Assembly: GCA_002503055.1 (NCBI GenBank)
Contig: DAQX01000014.1
Location: 1-18,287, forward strand
DNA from: Euryarchaeota archaeon UBA86
GTDB lineage: Archaea; Thermoplasmatota; Poseidoniia; Poseidoniales; Thalassarchaeaceae
Reading direction: 5' to 3'
DNA: 18,287 bases
The notes below the pieces were generated by a model, which had not been told where the DNA came from, did not search any database, and saw only the letters and a program-made list of their open reading frames with translations. Shown here one piece after another: positions 1 to 7,493 of this stretch (its first letter is position 1; each line of letters starts with the position of its first letter). The position numbers were made by a program, and so were the translations under genes.

Positions 1-242
1 ATGTAAAATTCTCGACCAAACTTGGCAATCGCTACAATGGCACTGATTAAAAGGAAGGGAGATAACAACATAAATATCGAAAATAGAGGTGCATAGATAT
101 CATCATTGGACTCTCCTTGAACGAGCAATAAGAATAGAGTTGAAACTGCCAAAAATGAAGATATGCCACTCAAAATTAGGTATCTCTTATGTTCAATACG
201 AACTAGAAGGGGAGAACCTTCAGCCATCATTCCTCCACTCAT
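1..242 (-). CDS. Small membrane protein, N-terminal part (runs off left edge)
   Basis: I do not recognise this gene. Reading the minus strand from the ATG at 240-242 gives an open frame of 80 codons without a stop to the window edge. The N-terminus is MSGGMMAEG, then a short charged stretch (RIEHKRY, about residues 15-21). Two strongly hydrophobic segments follow, about residues 21-42 and 51-73, joined by the polar loop QGESNDD, so it is at least a two-TM protein. Other ATGs lie at codons 5 and 6, and a GGAGG inside codons 3-4 could serve the codon 6 ATG, so the start is uncertain. A TATA-like GTATATG about 24 bp upstream fits leaderless initiation near 242. The gene is divergent from the His-rich lipoprotein. 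Base composition is clearly AT-rich compared with carB. Function unknown. Confidence 0.6.
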   Translation of the reverse strand, partial: MSGGMMAEGSPLLVRIEHKRYLILSGISSFLAVSTLFLLLVQGESNDDIYAPLFSIFMLLSPFLLISAIVAIAKFGREFY

Positions 243-258
243 ATTTTTTCGAGCCCTT

Positions 259-272
259 ATTGACATATACAT
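259..272 (-). promoter_or_regulatory. Candidate TATA box for the left-edge membrane gene
   Basis: On the minus strand the sequence GATGTATATGTCA contains TATATG centred near 266, about 24 bp before the A of the ATG at 242. Archaeal TATA boxes sit about 26 bp before the transcription start, so this fits a leaderless or nearly leaderless transcript. Positional evidence only. Confidence 0.35.
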
Positions 273-335
273 CTATTTGGCTACACATTATGATGCGGGC
301 GTCAAAAAGGGGTACCCAAGTAGATGCTGTGTAAG

Positions 336-347
336 AATTACTAAACA
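336..347 (+). promoter_or_regulatory. Weak candidate TATA box for the His-rich lipoprotein
   Basis: The AT-rich element AATTACTAAAC is centred near 342, about 27 bp before the ATG at 369, which matches the archaeal TATA-to-start distance for a leaderless mRNA. The match to the consensus is imperfect. An AAAGG at 362-366 is too close to the ATG to be a good SD. Confidence 0.25.
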
Positions 348-368
348 CTCGAGTATTGACCAAAGGAT

Positions 369-593
369 ATGAGTCGACTAAAACCGATGATTATTGTATT
401 GCTAATGCTAACATCCGCTCTTGCTGGATGCGTTGATAGAGACAATCATCCAGACCATCACGACGATGAGACCGGCCTTCATCACCACGGCGATGAAGAT
501 TATCATCATCAGCATGAGGAGAACGATGAGACAGGACATGCTGAATCCGATAGACACCATTGTCATGATGATCAGGACGATGAATGCTCATAG
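369..593 (+). CDS. Short His/Asp/Glu-rich lipoprotein, probable metal binder
   Basis: This 74-residue protein starts with a lipoprotein signal: MSRLK, a hydrophobic stretch (about residues 7-19) and the lipobox SALAGC with the lipidated Cys at 21. The 53 residues after that Cys contain 13 histidines, often as HH, HHH or HHQH, and 20 Asp/Glu, plus two more cysteines near the C-terminus (CH and ECS). No globular domain is recognisable; the tail looks disordered and extracellular. His/acid-rich tails of this kind usually bind Zn2+, Ni2+ or Cu2+, as in the His-rich loops of zinc transporters and substrate-binding proteins, so surface metal capture or buffering is the likely role (inference). It is convergent with carB (32 bp between stops) and divergent from the left-edge membrane gene. 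The composition is simple enough that homology searches may miss it. The lipobox and an uninterrupted frame argue for a real gene. Confidence 0.72.
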   Translation: MSRLKPMIIVLLMLTSALAGCVDRDNHPDHHDDETGLHHHGDEDYHHQHEENDETGHAESDRHHCHDDQDDECS

Positions 594-625
594 ACTGCCC
601 ATGACCATCTTCCCTACCCTCTGAT

Positions 626-3600
626 TCAGAGAGAACCAATCTTTAGGAGTCTGGGCTCTGGCATTCCATTCATTGCCTCAGCAATCGCCTCTACTTCCAT
701 ATGGGCTCCTGCCATTGTAGTAACAAATGGGATGTTCAACTCTACTGCTAGTCTACGCATCATATTGCCATCAAGGACTGCTCCTCCTGTCGAGCGTGGT
801 GTGTTTATGATAAGGTGGATTTTACCCTGTCTCATTAGGTCAAGAGCATCTGGGCTGCGACGTTCTGCGATTCTGTAACAAGTCTGTACATCGAGTTCCC
901 CTACATCCCTCAGTACATGTGCTGTTCCACGAGTCGCATACAAGGTGAAGCCCATTTCTTGGAGCCTGCGGGCTTCGTCTATGATACCTAATTTATCACC
1001 GTCCTTGACAGTGATGTATACTCCTCCTTCTACTGGGACAGGAAGTTCAGTAGCTAGCCTGGCCTTGAGGTATGCAGCGGACGCTCTAGCGTGTGATCCC
1101 ATCACTTCACCAGTAGATTTCATCTCGGGACCAGGGGCTGGATCTAGTCCTCTCAGTTTGATGAATGGGAAAACTGGTGCTTTGACACAGACTGCATCTG
1201 TCTGAGGAACTGGGACATCGAGGTCTGCTAGCTTGTCACCTATTGCTAGTCTAGCTGCGATTCTTGCTAGTGGCACACCAGTAGCCTTGGCCACGAATGG
1301 GAAGGTACGGGATCCTCGAGGGTTTACTTCGAGCACATAGAGCACTTCGTCACGGATTGCATACTGGATGTTGAAACAGCCTCTAATTCCTAACTCCACG
1401 CCGATGCGCTTAGTCCAATCCTCTACTTCAGCGAGTACATGCTCTGCGATGTTCTGAGGAGGAATGAAACAAGTCGAGTCTCCAGAGTGGATTCCAGCTT
1501 CTTCGAGGTGTTCCATTATTGCGCCAACCAGCACTTCGTCTCCATCGCACACTGCATCAACATCGAGTTCGATGGCATTCCCTAGGTACTCATCGATTAG
1601 CAGGGGCCTGTCAGGTGCAAGGTAGGCTTCGCCCATGTAGGCATCTAGTTGCTTGTCATTCGAGAGGATCTCCATCCCACGGCCACCTAGAACATAGGAT
1701 GGTCGGATCAATACCGGGTATCCAATCTCATGCACTGCTCTTCTGACTTCTTCGGGAGTAGTGGCTGTGGAGCCGCGTGGCATCCTCAGTCCGTTTCTAG
1801 ATGCGAAGGCCTCGAATCTCTCTCTATCACTCGCCTCGTCCACTGCATCGGGCGAAGTTCCTTCCATCACAAGATGCAGTCCCATTGTGGAAAGATGTGG
1901 CATGTTTCCAGCCAGAGGTAGTGCAAGATTAATTGCAGTCTGACCGCCAAACTGTAGGAGTATTCCGTGCGCTCTTTCTCTGAGAAGGACTTCGGAGACG
2001 AATTCTAGAGTTAGTGGGTCAAAGTAGAGTCTGTCACTGGTATCAAAGTCTGTTGAGACGGTCTCTGGATTGTTATTGATGATGATAGCCTCATGGCCCA
2101 GGTCACGAATAGCGCCGACAGCATGAACACAGCCGTAGTCAAACTCGATTCCCTGTCCGATTCTAATCGGACCGGATCCAATCACCACAATTCTCTGCTT
2201 GAGAGACTCTTCTAATCCGGGAACATAGTCAATTCCTACAGGCGCAGCCCCTCCTTCGTATGTGGCATAGTAGTAAGGAGTGACTGCGGCGAACTCGGCT
2301 GCGCAGGAATCGACCATTCGGAATACCGGGTGGATCCCTAGTTCGTGTCGTCTGTGAGTGACTGCAGACTCATTCATACCCTCGGGTAGCATCTTGTAGC
2401 CGGACTCGGGGAATCCTGCAAGCGCATCTGCGATGTGAAGATCGGTGAATCCAGCTCCCTTCCACAATCTCATCTCTGAATCGGGTATCTCAGATGGAGA
2501 GAGGCCGATTTCTCCAGCGGCCCTAATCTCAGTTTCGATTGCTGCCATATTCTCGAATCGGTGAAGGAACCATCTGGTCACACCACCTGACATGTCCCTG
2601 ACATCCTCAATTGAGTAGCCTCTTCTGAAGGCCTCGAATAGTGCTGACATACGTCTATCTGAGGGAATTCTTAACCAATCCTCAAGCAGTGCCTCAGGCA
2701 GTGGTTCGAAAGCTCGCTCATCCATTGATTCGCCCCCGGATGCATCGGCCATTGTCAGAGGCCTGGGGTGAGGTTGTCCGTACTCCAAACTGGCCCATGC
2801 CTTGAGAAAAGCTTCCTCGAAGCATCGGCCGATAGCCATCACTTCGCCAGTGGATTTCATCGAGGTCCCGATGGTGCGATCAGCGGTACGGAACTTGTCA
2901 AATGGCCAGCGTGGGATTTTGACGACGCAGTAATCCAATGTGGGCTCGAAGGCTGCTGTGGTACCCTCTCCAGTGATTGGATTTGGCAGTTCATCGAGAG
3001 TGTAGCCCACCGCAATGAGTGCGGCCATTCTTGCAATTGGGTATCCAGTGGCCTTGGATGCAAGTGCAGATGAGCGCGATACTCTGGGGTTGACTTCGAT
3101 GACTCGATATTCTCCCGTTGATTGCTCGACTGCAAACTGAACATTGCATCCGCCCTTGATGTTGAGTCTTCTGATTAGTTTGAGTGCAGCATCTCTGAGC
3201 ATCTGGTGGTCGCGATCGGATAGGGTCTGCTGAGGCGCAACAACAACTGATTCCCCGGTATGGACTCCCATTGGATCGAGGTTTTCCATCGTACACACGA
3301 TGATTGAGTTGTCAGCTCCATCGCGCATGACCTCATACTCATGCTCCTGCCATCCTAGGATGCTCTCCTCAATCAGAACCTGTCCAATTGCAGAGTGAAG
3401 TATTCCCTGACTTGCAATCTCGACCAACTCTCCCGTATTATGCGCGGTGCCCCCTCCTAAACCACCCAAAGTGAAAGCTGGTCTGATGAGAAGAGGGAAG
3501 CCTCCCAACTTGTCTACTGAATCCAGAACTTGTTCAATAGAGTCGCATGCAATTGCCTTGCAAACTGGTAGATCAATTTCTTCGCAGACTTTCTTGAACA

Positions 3601-3991
3601 GATCCCTGTCTTCTGCTTCATCAATCGCTGCTAGGTTGCATCCAATTAACTCGACTCCTAACTCATCTAGTGAGCCATTGTGAGCCAGGGCAGTAGCGAT
3701 ATTGAGTGCAGTCTGGCCCCCCATACCTGCTAGCAATGCATCTGGCTTCTCGATTTCCATGATGCGCTTGACCACATCTGGAAGAAGTGGTTCGATGTAG
3801 ATGCGGTCTGCCATCTCAGGATCATTTTGAATGGTTGCTGGATTGGAATTAATTAGTACAACTTCGTAGCCATCGGCCCTCAGTGCCCTACATGCCTGCG
3901 AACCGGAGAAATCGAATTCAGCCGCCTGTCCGATTCTAATTGGGCCACTACCAAGAATGACAACTTTGTTGATATCGTCTCTTCTAGGCAT
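626..3991 (-). CDS. carB: Carbamoyl-phosphate synthase large subunit
   Basis: Makes carbamoyl phosphate from bicarbonate, two ATP and ammonia channelled from CarA, feeding arginine and pyrimidine synthesis. The duplicated architecture is clear. The first half opens with ILGSGPIRIGQ and has the ATP-grasp glycine loop GGLGGG (about residue 176). The second half repeats GSGPIRIGQGIEFDYG (about 604) with its own ATP-grasp loop LGGRGME (about 768) and EVNPRGSRTFPF. An MGS-like regulatory domain ends the protein (about 975-1110, with IINTPRST). Length is 1121 aa against about 1073 in E. coli; part of the excess is an insert after the first ATP-grasp domain (about 408-430). I chose the ATG at 3991 because MPRRDDINKVVILG matches the E. 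coli start MPKRTDIKSILILG, and AGGTGAT (4002-3996) is a good SD. An ATG at 3997 and a TTG at 4012 are alternatives. It overlaps the end of carA by 8 nt, indicating translational coupling. Confidence 0.97.
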   Translation of the reverse strand: MPRRDDINKVVILGSGPIRIGQAAEFDFSGSQACRALRADGYEVVLINSNPATIQNDPEMADRIYIEPLLPDVVKRIMEIEKPDALLAGMGGQTALNIATALAHNGSLDELGVELIGCNLAAIDEAEDRDLFKKVCEEIDLPVCKAIACDSIEQVLDSVDKLGGFPLLIRPAFTLGGLGGGTAHNTGELVEIASQGILHSAIGQVLIEESILGWQEHEYEVMRDGADNSIIVCTMENLDPMGVHTGESVVVAPQQTLSDRDHQMLRDAALKLIRRLNIKGGCNVQFAVEQSTGEYRVIEVNPRVSRSSALASKATGYPIARMAALIAVGYTLDELPNPITGEGTTAAFEPTLDYCVVKIPRWPFDKFRTADRTIGTSMKSTGEVMAIGRCFEEAFLKAWASLEYGQPHPRPLTMADASGGESMDERAFEPLPEALLEDWLRIPSDRRMSALFEAFRRGYSIEDVRDMSGGVTRWFLHRFENMAAIETEIRAAGEIGLSPSEIPDSEMRLWKGAGFTDLHIADALAGFPESGYKMLPEGMNESAVTHRRHELGIHPVFRMVDSCAAEFAAVTPYYYATYEGGAAPVGIDYVPGLEESLKQRIVVIGSGPIRIGQGIEFDYGCVHAVGAIRDLGHEAIIINNNPETVSTDFDTSDRLYFDPLTLEFVSEVLLRERAHGILLQFGGQTAINLALPLAGNMPHLSTMGLHLVMEGTSPDAVDEASDRERFEAFASRNGLRMPRGSTATTPEEVRRAVHEIGYPVLIRPSYVLGGRGMEILSNDKQLDAYMGEAYLAPDRPLLIDEYLGNAIELDVDAVCDGDEVLVGAIMEHLEEAGIHSGDSTCFIPPQNIAEHVLAEVEDWTKRIGVELGIRGCFNIQYAIRDEVLYVLEVNPRGSRTFPFVAKATGVPLARIAARLAIGDKLADLDVPVPQTDAVCVKAPVFPFIKLRGLDPAPGPEMKSTGEVMGSHARASAAYLKARLATELPVPVEGGVYITVKDGDKLGIIDEARRLQEMGFTLYATRGTAHVLRDVGELDVQTCYRIAERRSPDALDLMRQGKIHLIINTPRSTGGAVLDGNMMRRLAVELNIPFVTTMAGAHMEVEAIAEAMNGMPEPRLLKIGSL

Positions 3992-5354
3992 AACCATCAC
4001 CTCTCCTAGCAACGGCCTTCGGCCCGTCAGTGAGATGGTTGGCTACAATCTCTGAGAAGCGGTCAAACAATGGTGATGCATCATGTGGCCCGGGGCAGGC
4101 CTCAGGGTGAAACTGGATTGTAAATGCTGGCTTGCCAATCAAATCCAAGCCCTCTACGGTGCGATCGTTTGCATTCACATGGCGTACTGTGAAATCAGCT
4201 TGCAGAGTGTTCTCTCCAGCTTCTGAACAAGCACCAGTGGGGTGAGGAGCTAGCATTCCCTTCTCTGGATCTTCGACTGCAAAACCATGGTTCTGGCTAG
4301 TAATGTGAACTCTGCCGGTCTCCAAATCTACAACTGGTTGATTAGCACCTCTGTGACCATATCTCAGCTTGTAGGTGCGCAGACCTGCTGCCAGTCCCAT
4401 CAATTGGTGGCCGAGACAAATGCCCATCACAGGCATGTCAGCCCGAACTGCAGCAGCAAGGGATTCTCTGGCATCTGTAGCATCACCAGGGTGAGCGGGG
4501 TCGCCTGGCCCATTGGAAGCAAACAGAGCATCTGGCTCCCAGTCAGAAATAATCTGGTCAAATGACATGGAGGCTGGGCACCAGACTACTTCGAAGCGTT
4601 GGCACAGTTCCCTCAGGATGTTGTGCTTGACGCCACAATCGAGAGCTGCTAGTCGAGGAAGTGGATCTCCTTCGTCATCGGTCGCACCTGGGTTAAGGAG
4701 AACGGCATCTTCTCGTGAAACGGAAGCAACTAGATCGTCGGCATCTGGAGGAGTCATCTCGGAGAGGATCTGTCGCATCTCATCCGCACTCTCTTCTGGT
4801 CCGAATACACAAAGCACAGTCCCGTACTCTCTAACTCTCCTAGTCAGAGTCCTAGTGTCGACTCCTTGTATTCCGGGAACGCCATGCGCTGCTAGGAAAT
4901 CATGTACGCTACCAACAGAGTCTCTGTGGTCCGGGTTGGTCATCAACTGCTTACAGACCACCCCTCTTGGATGGACTTTGGATGACTCAGAAATGCCTGG
5001 ATGGATGCCGTAGTTCCCCAGTAGTGGCCATGTGAAAGTTAGTACTTGGCCAGCGAAAGATGGATCTGTGAGGCTCTCTTGATAGCCGCACATTCCGGTA
5101 GTAAACACCAGTTCTCCCTGTGCAATTCTCTCGGATCCAAACAGGCTTCCGCGGTAGCTGGTTCCATCGGCCAAGAGAAGTAATCCGGGCGAGCCACTTG
5201 GCTGTTGACGCTCGGAGATTTCGAGTAGAGAGTCGGCAGCATCTTGGAATGAAGGAGGGTTAGAAACTCCAGGAACGCCGACTCCGGGTATGAAGCCCCG
5301 AGGCAGTGTCGTACCCGACATCAGCAATCGTGTTTGAGTGCCCCTCTTAATCAT
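3984..5354 (-). CDS. carA: Carbamoyl-phosphate synthase small (glutaminase) subunit
   Basis: Class I glutamine amidotransferase subunit that hydrolyses glutamine and passes ammonia to CarB. The CPSase small-chain domain begins at about residue 57 (LLLLADGTSYRG) with GYQESLTDPSFAGQ and GIQGVDTRTLTR. The glutaminase domain carries the nucleophile elbow GICLGHQ (Cys313) and the FHPEACPGPHD motif supplying His416 and Glu418, so the catalytic triad is intact. At 456 aa it is longer than the usual roughly 380 aa because of an N-terminal extension of about 55 residues rich in Gly, Pro and Ser. Only one other ATG (codon 12, position 5321) lies inside the extension, so at least 45 residues of it remain with either choice. 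No clear SD precedes the ATG at 5354. A TATA-like element lies at 5371-5380, and trm56 ends 36 bp upstream, so both read-through from the upstream operon and a local promoter are possible. Confidence 0.96.
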   Translation of the reverse strand: MIKRGTQTRLLMSGTTLPRGFIPGVGVPGVSNPPSFQDAADSLLEISERQQPSGSPGLLLLADGTSYRGSLFGSERIAQGELVFTTGMCGYQESLTDPSFAGQVLTFTWPLLGNYGIHPGISESSKVHPRGVVCKQLMTNPDHRDSVGSVHDFLAAHGVPGIQGVDTRTLTRRVREYGTVLCVFGPEESADEMRQILSEMTPPDADDLVASVSREDAVLLNPGATDDEGDPLPRLAALDCGVKHNILRELCQRFEVVWCPASMSFDQIISDWEPDALFASNGPGDPAHPGDATDARESLAAAVRADMPVMGICLGHQLMGLAAGLRTYKLRYGHRGANQPVVDLETGRVHITSQNHGFAVEDPEKGMLAPHPTGACSEAGENTLQADFTVRHVNANDRTVEGLDLIGKPAFTIQFHPEACPGPHDASPLFDRFSEIVANHLTDGPKAVARRGDGYA

Positions 5355-5370
5355 TGAGAATAAGTTGCGA

Positions 5371-5380
5371 GATTAATAGT
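5371..5380 (-). promoter_or_regulatory. Candidate internal TATA box ahead of carA
   Basis: Minus-strand ACTATTAATC is centred about 21 bp before the ATG at 5354. That is slightly short for a leaderless start there, and would give a leader of about 28 nt for the ATG at 5321. It lies in the 36-bp gap between trm56 and carA and would let carAB be expressed independently of the upstream genes. Confidence 0.3.
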
Positions 5381-5390
5381 CTCGATTGCC

Positions 5391-5933
5391 TCATTCTTCC
5401 TCGTGATTTACTACATTCTTCCCGCGCTCGCTGGGCACGACTTCTATATGCCCTCCAGAAAATTTTGTGGACTCCTCGATAGGCCCTAACCAAGACTCCA
5501 TGAATACTCCAAGTGCTGCTACTTCCGAGTGAGGTTGATTGCCAATTGAAACATTATGGTCCGCAATTGAGAAAATTTCTGCAGGGACCTTTGTACCACC
5601 CACAACAATCACTGCGGGCTTGTCTTTCGGGATACTTCCTGTTAACTCTCTCCATGGCTCACCGTACATTGTTAGATGAATTACTGTGGCCGATTTAGCA
5701 AATTTCCTCAACCAACTCATTGGCTTGGCCTCAAAGCGACACTCGAGTTCACCTCCAAATCTTTCTGAGACCGATTTCCAGGTCTCTAGCGCTGAATCAT
5801 CCTCTTCTCCAGAAAGGATTACTTCATCTGCACCGAATGCACGTGCAGTAAGTCCCAGATGAGAAGTGATTCTCTTGTCACGCTCTCGGCGGTGCCCGAG
5901 CCTGAGAACTGAGACTCTGAAATCCCCGGCCAT
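5391..5933 (-). CDS. tRNA (cytidine(56)-2'-O)-methyltransferase, aTrm56 family
   Basis: Archaeal SPOUT-class methyltransferase that 2'-O-methylates C56 in the T-loop of tRNA using S-adenosylmethionine; cytoplasmic. Family signatures in order are VLRLGHRRERDKRITSHLGL (about residues 9-28), the archaeal aTrm56 start; HLTMYG (86-91); VGGTKVP (111-117); and the knot segment NVSIGNQPHSEVAAL (127-141), which forms the SAM-binding trefoil. The 180-aa length is normal for the family. The last 25 residues after the knot are charged and variable. The gene starts 5 nt after the stop of the upstream membrane-protein gene and has no obvious SD, so it is probably translated from the same mRNA. The enzyme is essentially restricted to archaea, which makes it the best single taxonomic marker here. 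Confidence 0.93.
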   Translation of the reverse strand: MAGDFRVSVLRLGHRRERDKRITSHLGLTARAFGADEVILSGEEDDSALETWKSVSERFGGELECRFEAKPMSWLRKFAKSATVIHLTMYGEPWRELTGSIPKDKPAVIVVGGTKVPAEIFSIADHNVSIGNQPHSEVAALGVFMESWLGPIEESTKFSGGHIEVVPSERGKNVVNHEEE

Positions 5934-5938
5934 CGGAC

Positions 5939-6601
5939 TCAGACGAGAGGCGGGGCTTCATCAGCATGACTCTCCATAGAGTTCTCTTGTTCTGGCACTA
6001 CATCAATGTCCATGCTCATCATAGAACCTCTTACCCACTCCAATAGAATTGAGTCGACTTGCATCTTCGTGGCTAGATGAATGAGGATTGCTAGCATTGC
6101 TAGTCTTCCGGAGGCGACTAGAGAATCATCCGTATCGATATCTCCCATCAACAACGATCTGCCAACCGGCTCTAGGACGAAGAAAGCAGCCAGTACAGCC
6201 AACACCCCTCCAGCGTTGGAAGGCAGAGACTGTCCCTTCTCTCTCCCCATAGTCAGTAGAATCGTTGCAACCAAAGTAAGCCCGGGGACAATGAGACTTA
6301 GTCGATAGAAAGTGAAATCGCCAATCATCGAGTTAGGTAGGTCAGAATCTCCAAGCGTGTCGCCTCCGTTGTGGATAGCCAGCCACCAAAATAGGATTGA
6401 GGCGATTGCGAGCGCTCCGGAGGTCCTTCCTCGCTCGGAAATCATGTCTCTAATTTGGTGGCGATCTTCTGGTTTGAGTCTTTGAACAATAGACTCCATC
6501 ATCTCCATGTTGTAGGCCGAAGTAGCGTTACCAACTCCATTTACTGGGGCCGTATCAACAGCCTGACTGCCCTCATCTAGAGAGTCATCTCCCAGAACCA
6601 T
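5939..6601 (-). CDS. Uncharacterised membrane protein, about four TM segments
   Basis: I do not recognise a family. The 220 residues split into a polar, acidic N-terminus (about 1-58, including the charged LKPEDRHQIRDMISERGR), hydrophobic segments at about 62-77, 98-118, 130-151 and 163-180, and an acidic cytoplasmic-type tail (PEQENSMESHADEAPP). The loops between TM segments are short. It is the first gene of a run with trm56 and carAB, separated from trm56 by 5 nt. No SD precedes the ATG at 6601, but a TATA-like CTTTATGA is centred 27-28 bp upstream, consistent with a leaderless transcript. It is divergent from folP and shares that promoter region. Function unknown; the linkage to carbamoyl-phosphate synthesis may be only operon packing. 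Confidence 0.75.
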   Translation of the reverse strand: MVLGDDSLDEGSQAVDTAPVNGVGNATSAYNMEMMESIVQRLKPEDRHQIRDMISERGRTSGALAIASILFWWLAIHNGGDTLGDSDLPNSMIGDFTFYRLSLIVPGLTLVATILLTMGREKGQSLPSNAGGVLAVLAAFFVLEPVGRSLLMGDIDTDDSLVASGRLAMLAILIHLATKMQVDSILLEWVRGSMMSMDIDVVPEQENSMESHADEAPPLV

Positions 6602-6621
6602 CGAGGGATTGCCTCTCCGTC

Positions 6622-6634
6622 ACATCATAAAGCA
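6622..6634. promoter_or_regulatory. Shared divergent TATA-like element between the orf220/car run and folP
   Basis: The sequence CATCATAAAG (plus) / CTTTATGATG (minus) is centred at about 6628.5. That is about 27.5 bp from the minus-strand ATG at 6601 and 28.5 bp from the plus-strand ATG at 6657, which is the expected TATA distance in both directions for near-leaderless transcripts. The minus-strand reading is the better match. An SD-like GGGGTGA at 6645-6651 before folP suggests folP may instead use another start site. Confidence 0.45.
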
Positions 6635-6656
6635 TGCGTCGAATGGGGTGACTGAG

Positions 6657-7490
6657 ATGGCCGACTGGCGACCTATGTTGATTCGCCGGAATGATGGATT
6701 TCCACGAATAATGGGTGTCCTCAACCTCACTCCTGACTCTTTCCACGAGGCATCTCGGCTCAATTCCACTGAATCTGCAGTTTCAAGGGCCATAGAGATG
6801 GTAGAACAAGGAGCAGATTGGATTGATATTGGAGGAGAGTCGACTCGTCCAGGAGCCGCCCCGGTCAATACTGAAGAAGAGATTGAAAGGGTCATTCCAG
6901 TTATCATTGCTATTCGCGAGGCTTTGCCGAATACTTGTATCTCGATTGACACTCGCAGGGCCTTGGTGGCCAGACAGGCCCTAGAAGCAGGTGCAGACAT
7001 GGTCAACGATGTCTCGGCTCTTTCTGATTCTAAAATGGCCGAACTAATTATGCAAAGCAGATGCCCCATCTGCATAATGCATATGCAAGGAACTCCTGAG
7101 AACATGCAGAATAACCCAAGTTACCAAGATGTAGTGCATGATGTTAGAAATTTTCTTGGGAAGGCATTCTCTACACTCACAGACTTGGGAGTAGACCCGA
7201 GTATGATCATAGCAGACCCAGGAATAGGTTTCGGTAAGGAACTGGAGCATAATCTATCCCTATTGGCCTCGGGAAGAGATGTTGTTCCCAACGAAAAGAT
7301 GCCTCTTTTGTGGGGAGTTAGTCGAAAGTCGATGTTTTCGCAATTACTTGGTCATGAATCCACAGATGATAGGCTTGCGGGTAGCCTTGGAGTTGCTGCT
7401 AGAGCTAGGGACAAGGGAGTCGATATCATCAGGGTGCATGATGTCGAAGAGCATGCAGACCTATTCGCTGCAATGGGTGCTTTGAGGTGA
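6657..7490 (+). CDS. folP: Dihydropteroate synthase
   Basis: Condenses p-aminobenzoate with dihydropterin pyrophosphate in folate (or related pterin) synthesis; cytosolic TIM barrel. Signatures run in barrel order: MGVLNLTPDSF (residues 19-29), WIDIGGESTRPGA (55-67), SIDTR (96-100), VNDVSAL (116-122) with MHMQG (141-145), IADPGIGFGK (185-194), WGVSRKSMF (219-227) and IIRVHDV (257-263). The pterin-pocket Asp and Lys and the phosphate-binding Ser/Arg positions appear intact, and 277 aa is a normal length. The first loop reads FHEASR instead of the more usual FSDGG type. I start at the ATG at 6657 because GGGGTGA at 6645-6651 is a well-spaced SD; the frame also opens at a TTG at 6609, which would run into the divergent promoter. 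The next gene starts 3 nt after the stop. Confidence 0.95.
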   Translation: MADWRPMLIRRNDGFPRIMGVLNLTPDSFHEASRLNSTESAVSRAIEMVEQGADWIDIGGESTRPGAAPVNTEEEIERVIPVIIAIREALPNTCISIDTRRALVARQALEAGADMVNDVSALSDSKMAELIMQSRCPICIMHMQGTPENMQNNPSYQDVVHDVRNFLGKAFSTLTDLGVDPSMIIADPGIGFGKELEHNLSLLASGRDVVPNEKMPLLWGVSRKSMFSQLLGHESTDDRLAGSLGVAARARDKGVDIIRVHDVEEHADLFAAMGALR

Positions 7491-7493
7491 AAC

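Noticed and set aside
89..372. Two plus-strand frames (89-334 and 163-372) at the left edge
   Set aside because: They lie opposite the better-supported minus-strand membrane gene, encode no recognisable domain, and one overlaps the lipoprotein start.
391..639. Minus-strand 82-aa frame opposite the His-rich lipoprotein
   Set aside because: Its His/Arg/Asp composition is the complement of the His/Asp codons on the plus strand. It has no SD or signal, and it overlaps the end of carB.
3992..4012. TTG at 4012 as the carB start
   Set aside because: Alignment with the E. coli CarB N-terminus and the SD AGGTGAT point to the ATG at 3991.
4513..5013. Plus-strand 166-aa frame inside carA
   Set aside because: Ser/Arg/Thr-rich translation typical of an antisense shadow; carA is certain on the other strand.
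6620..7105. Minus-strand 161-aa frame inside folP
   Set aside because: Antisense shadow of folP; no domain, and it would block the divergent promoter.
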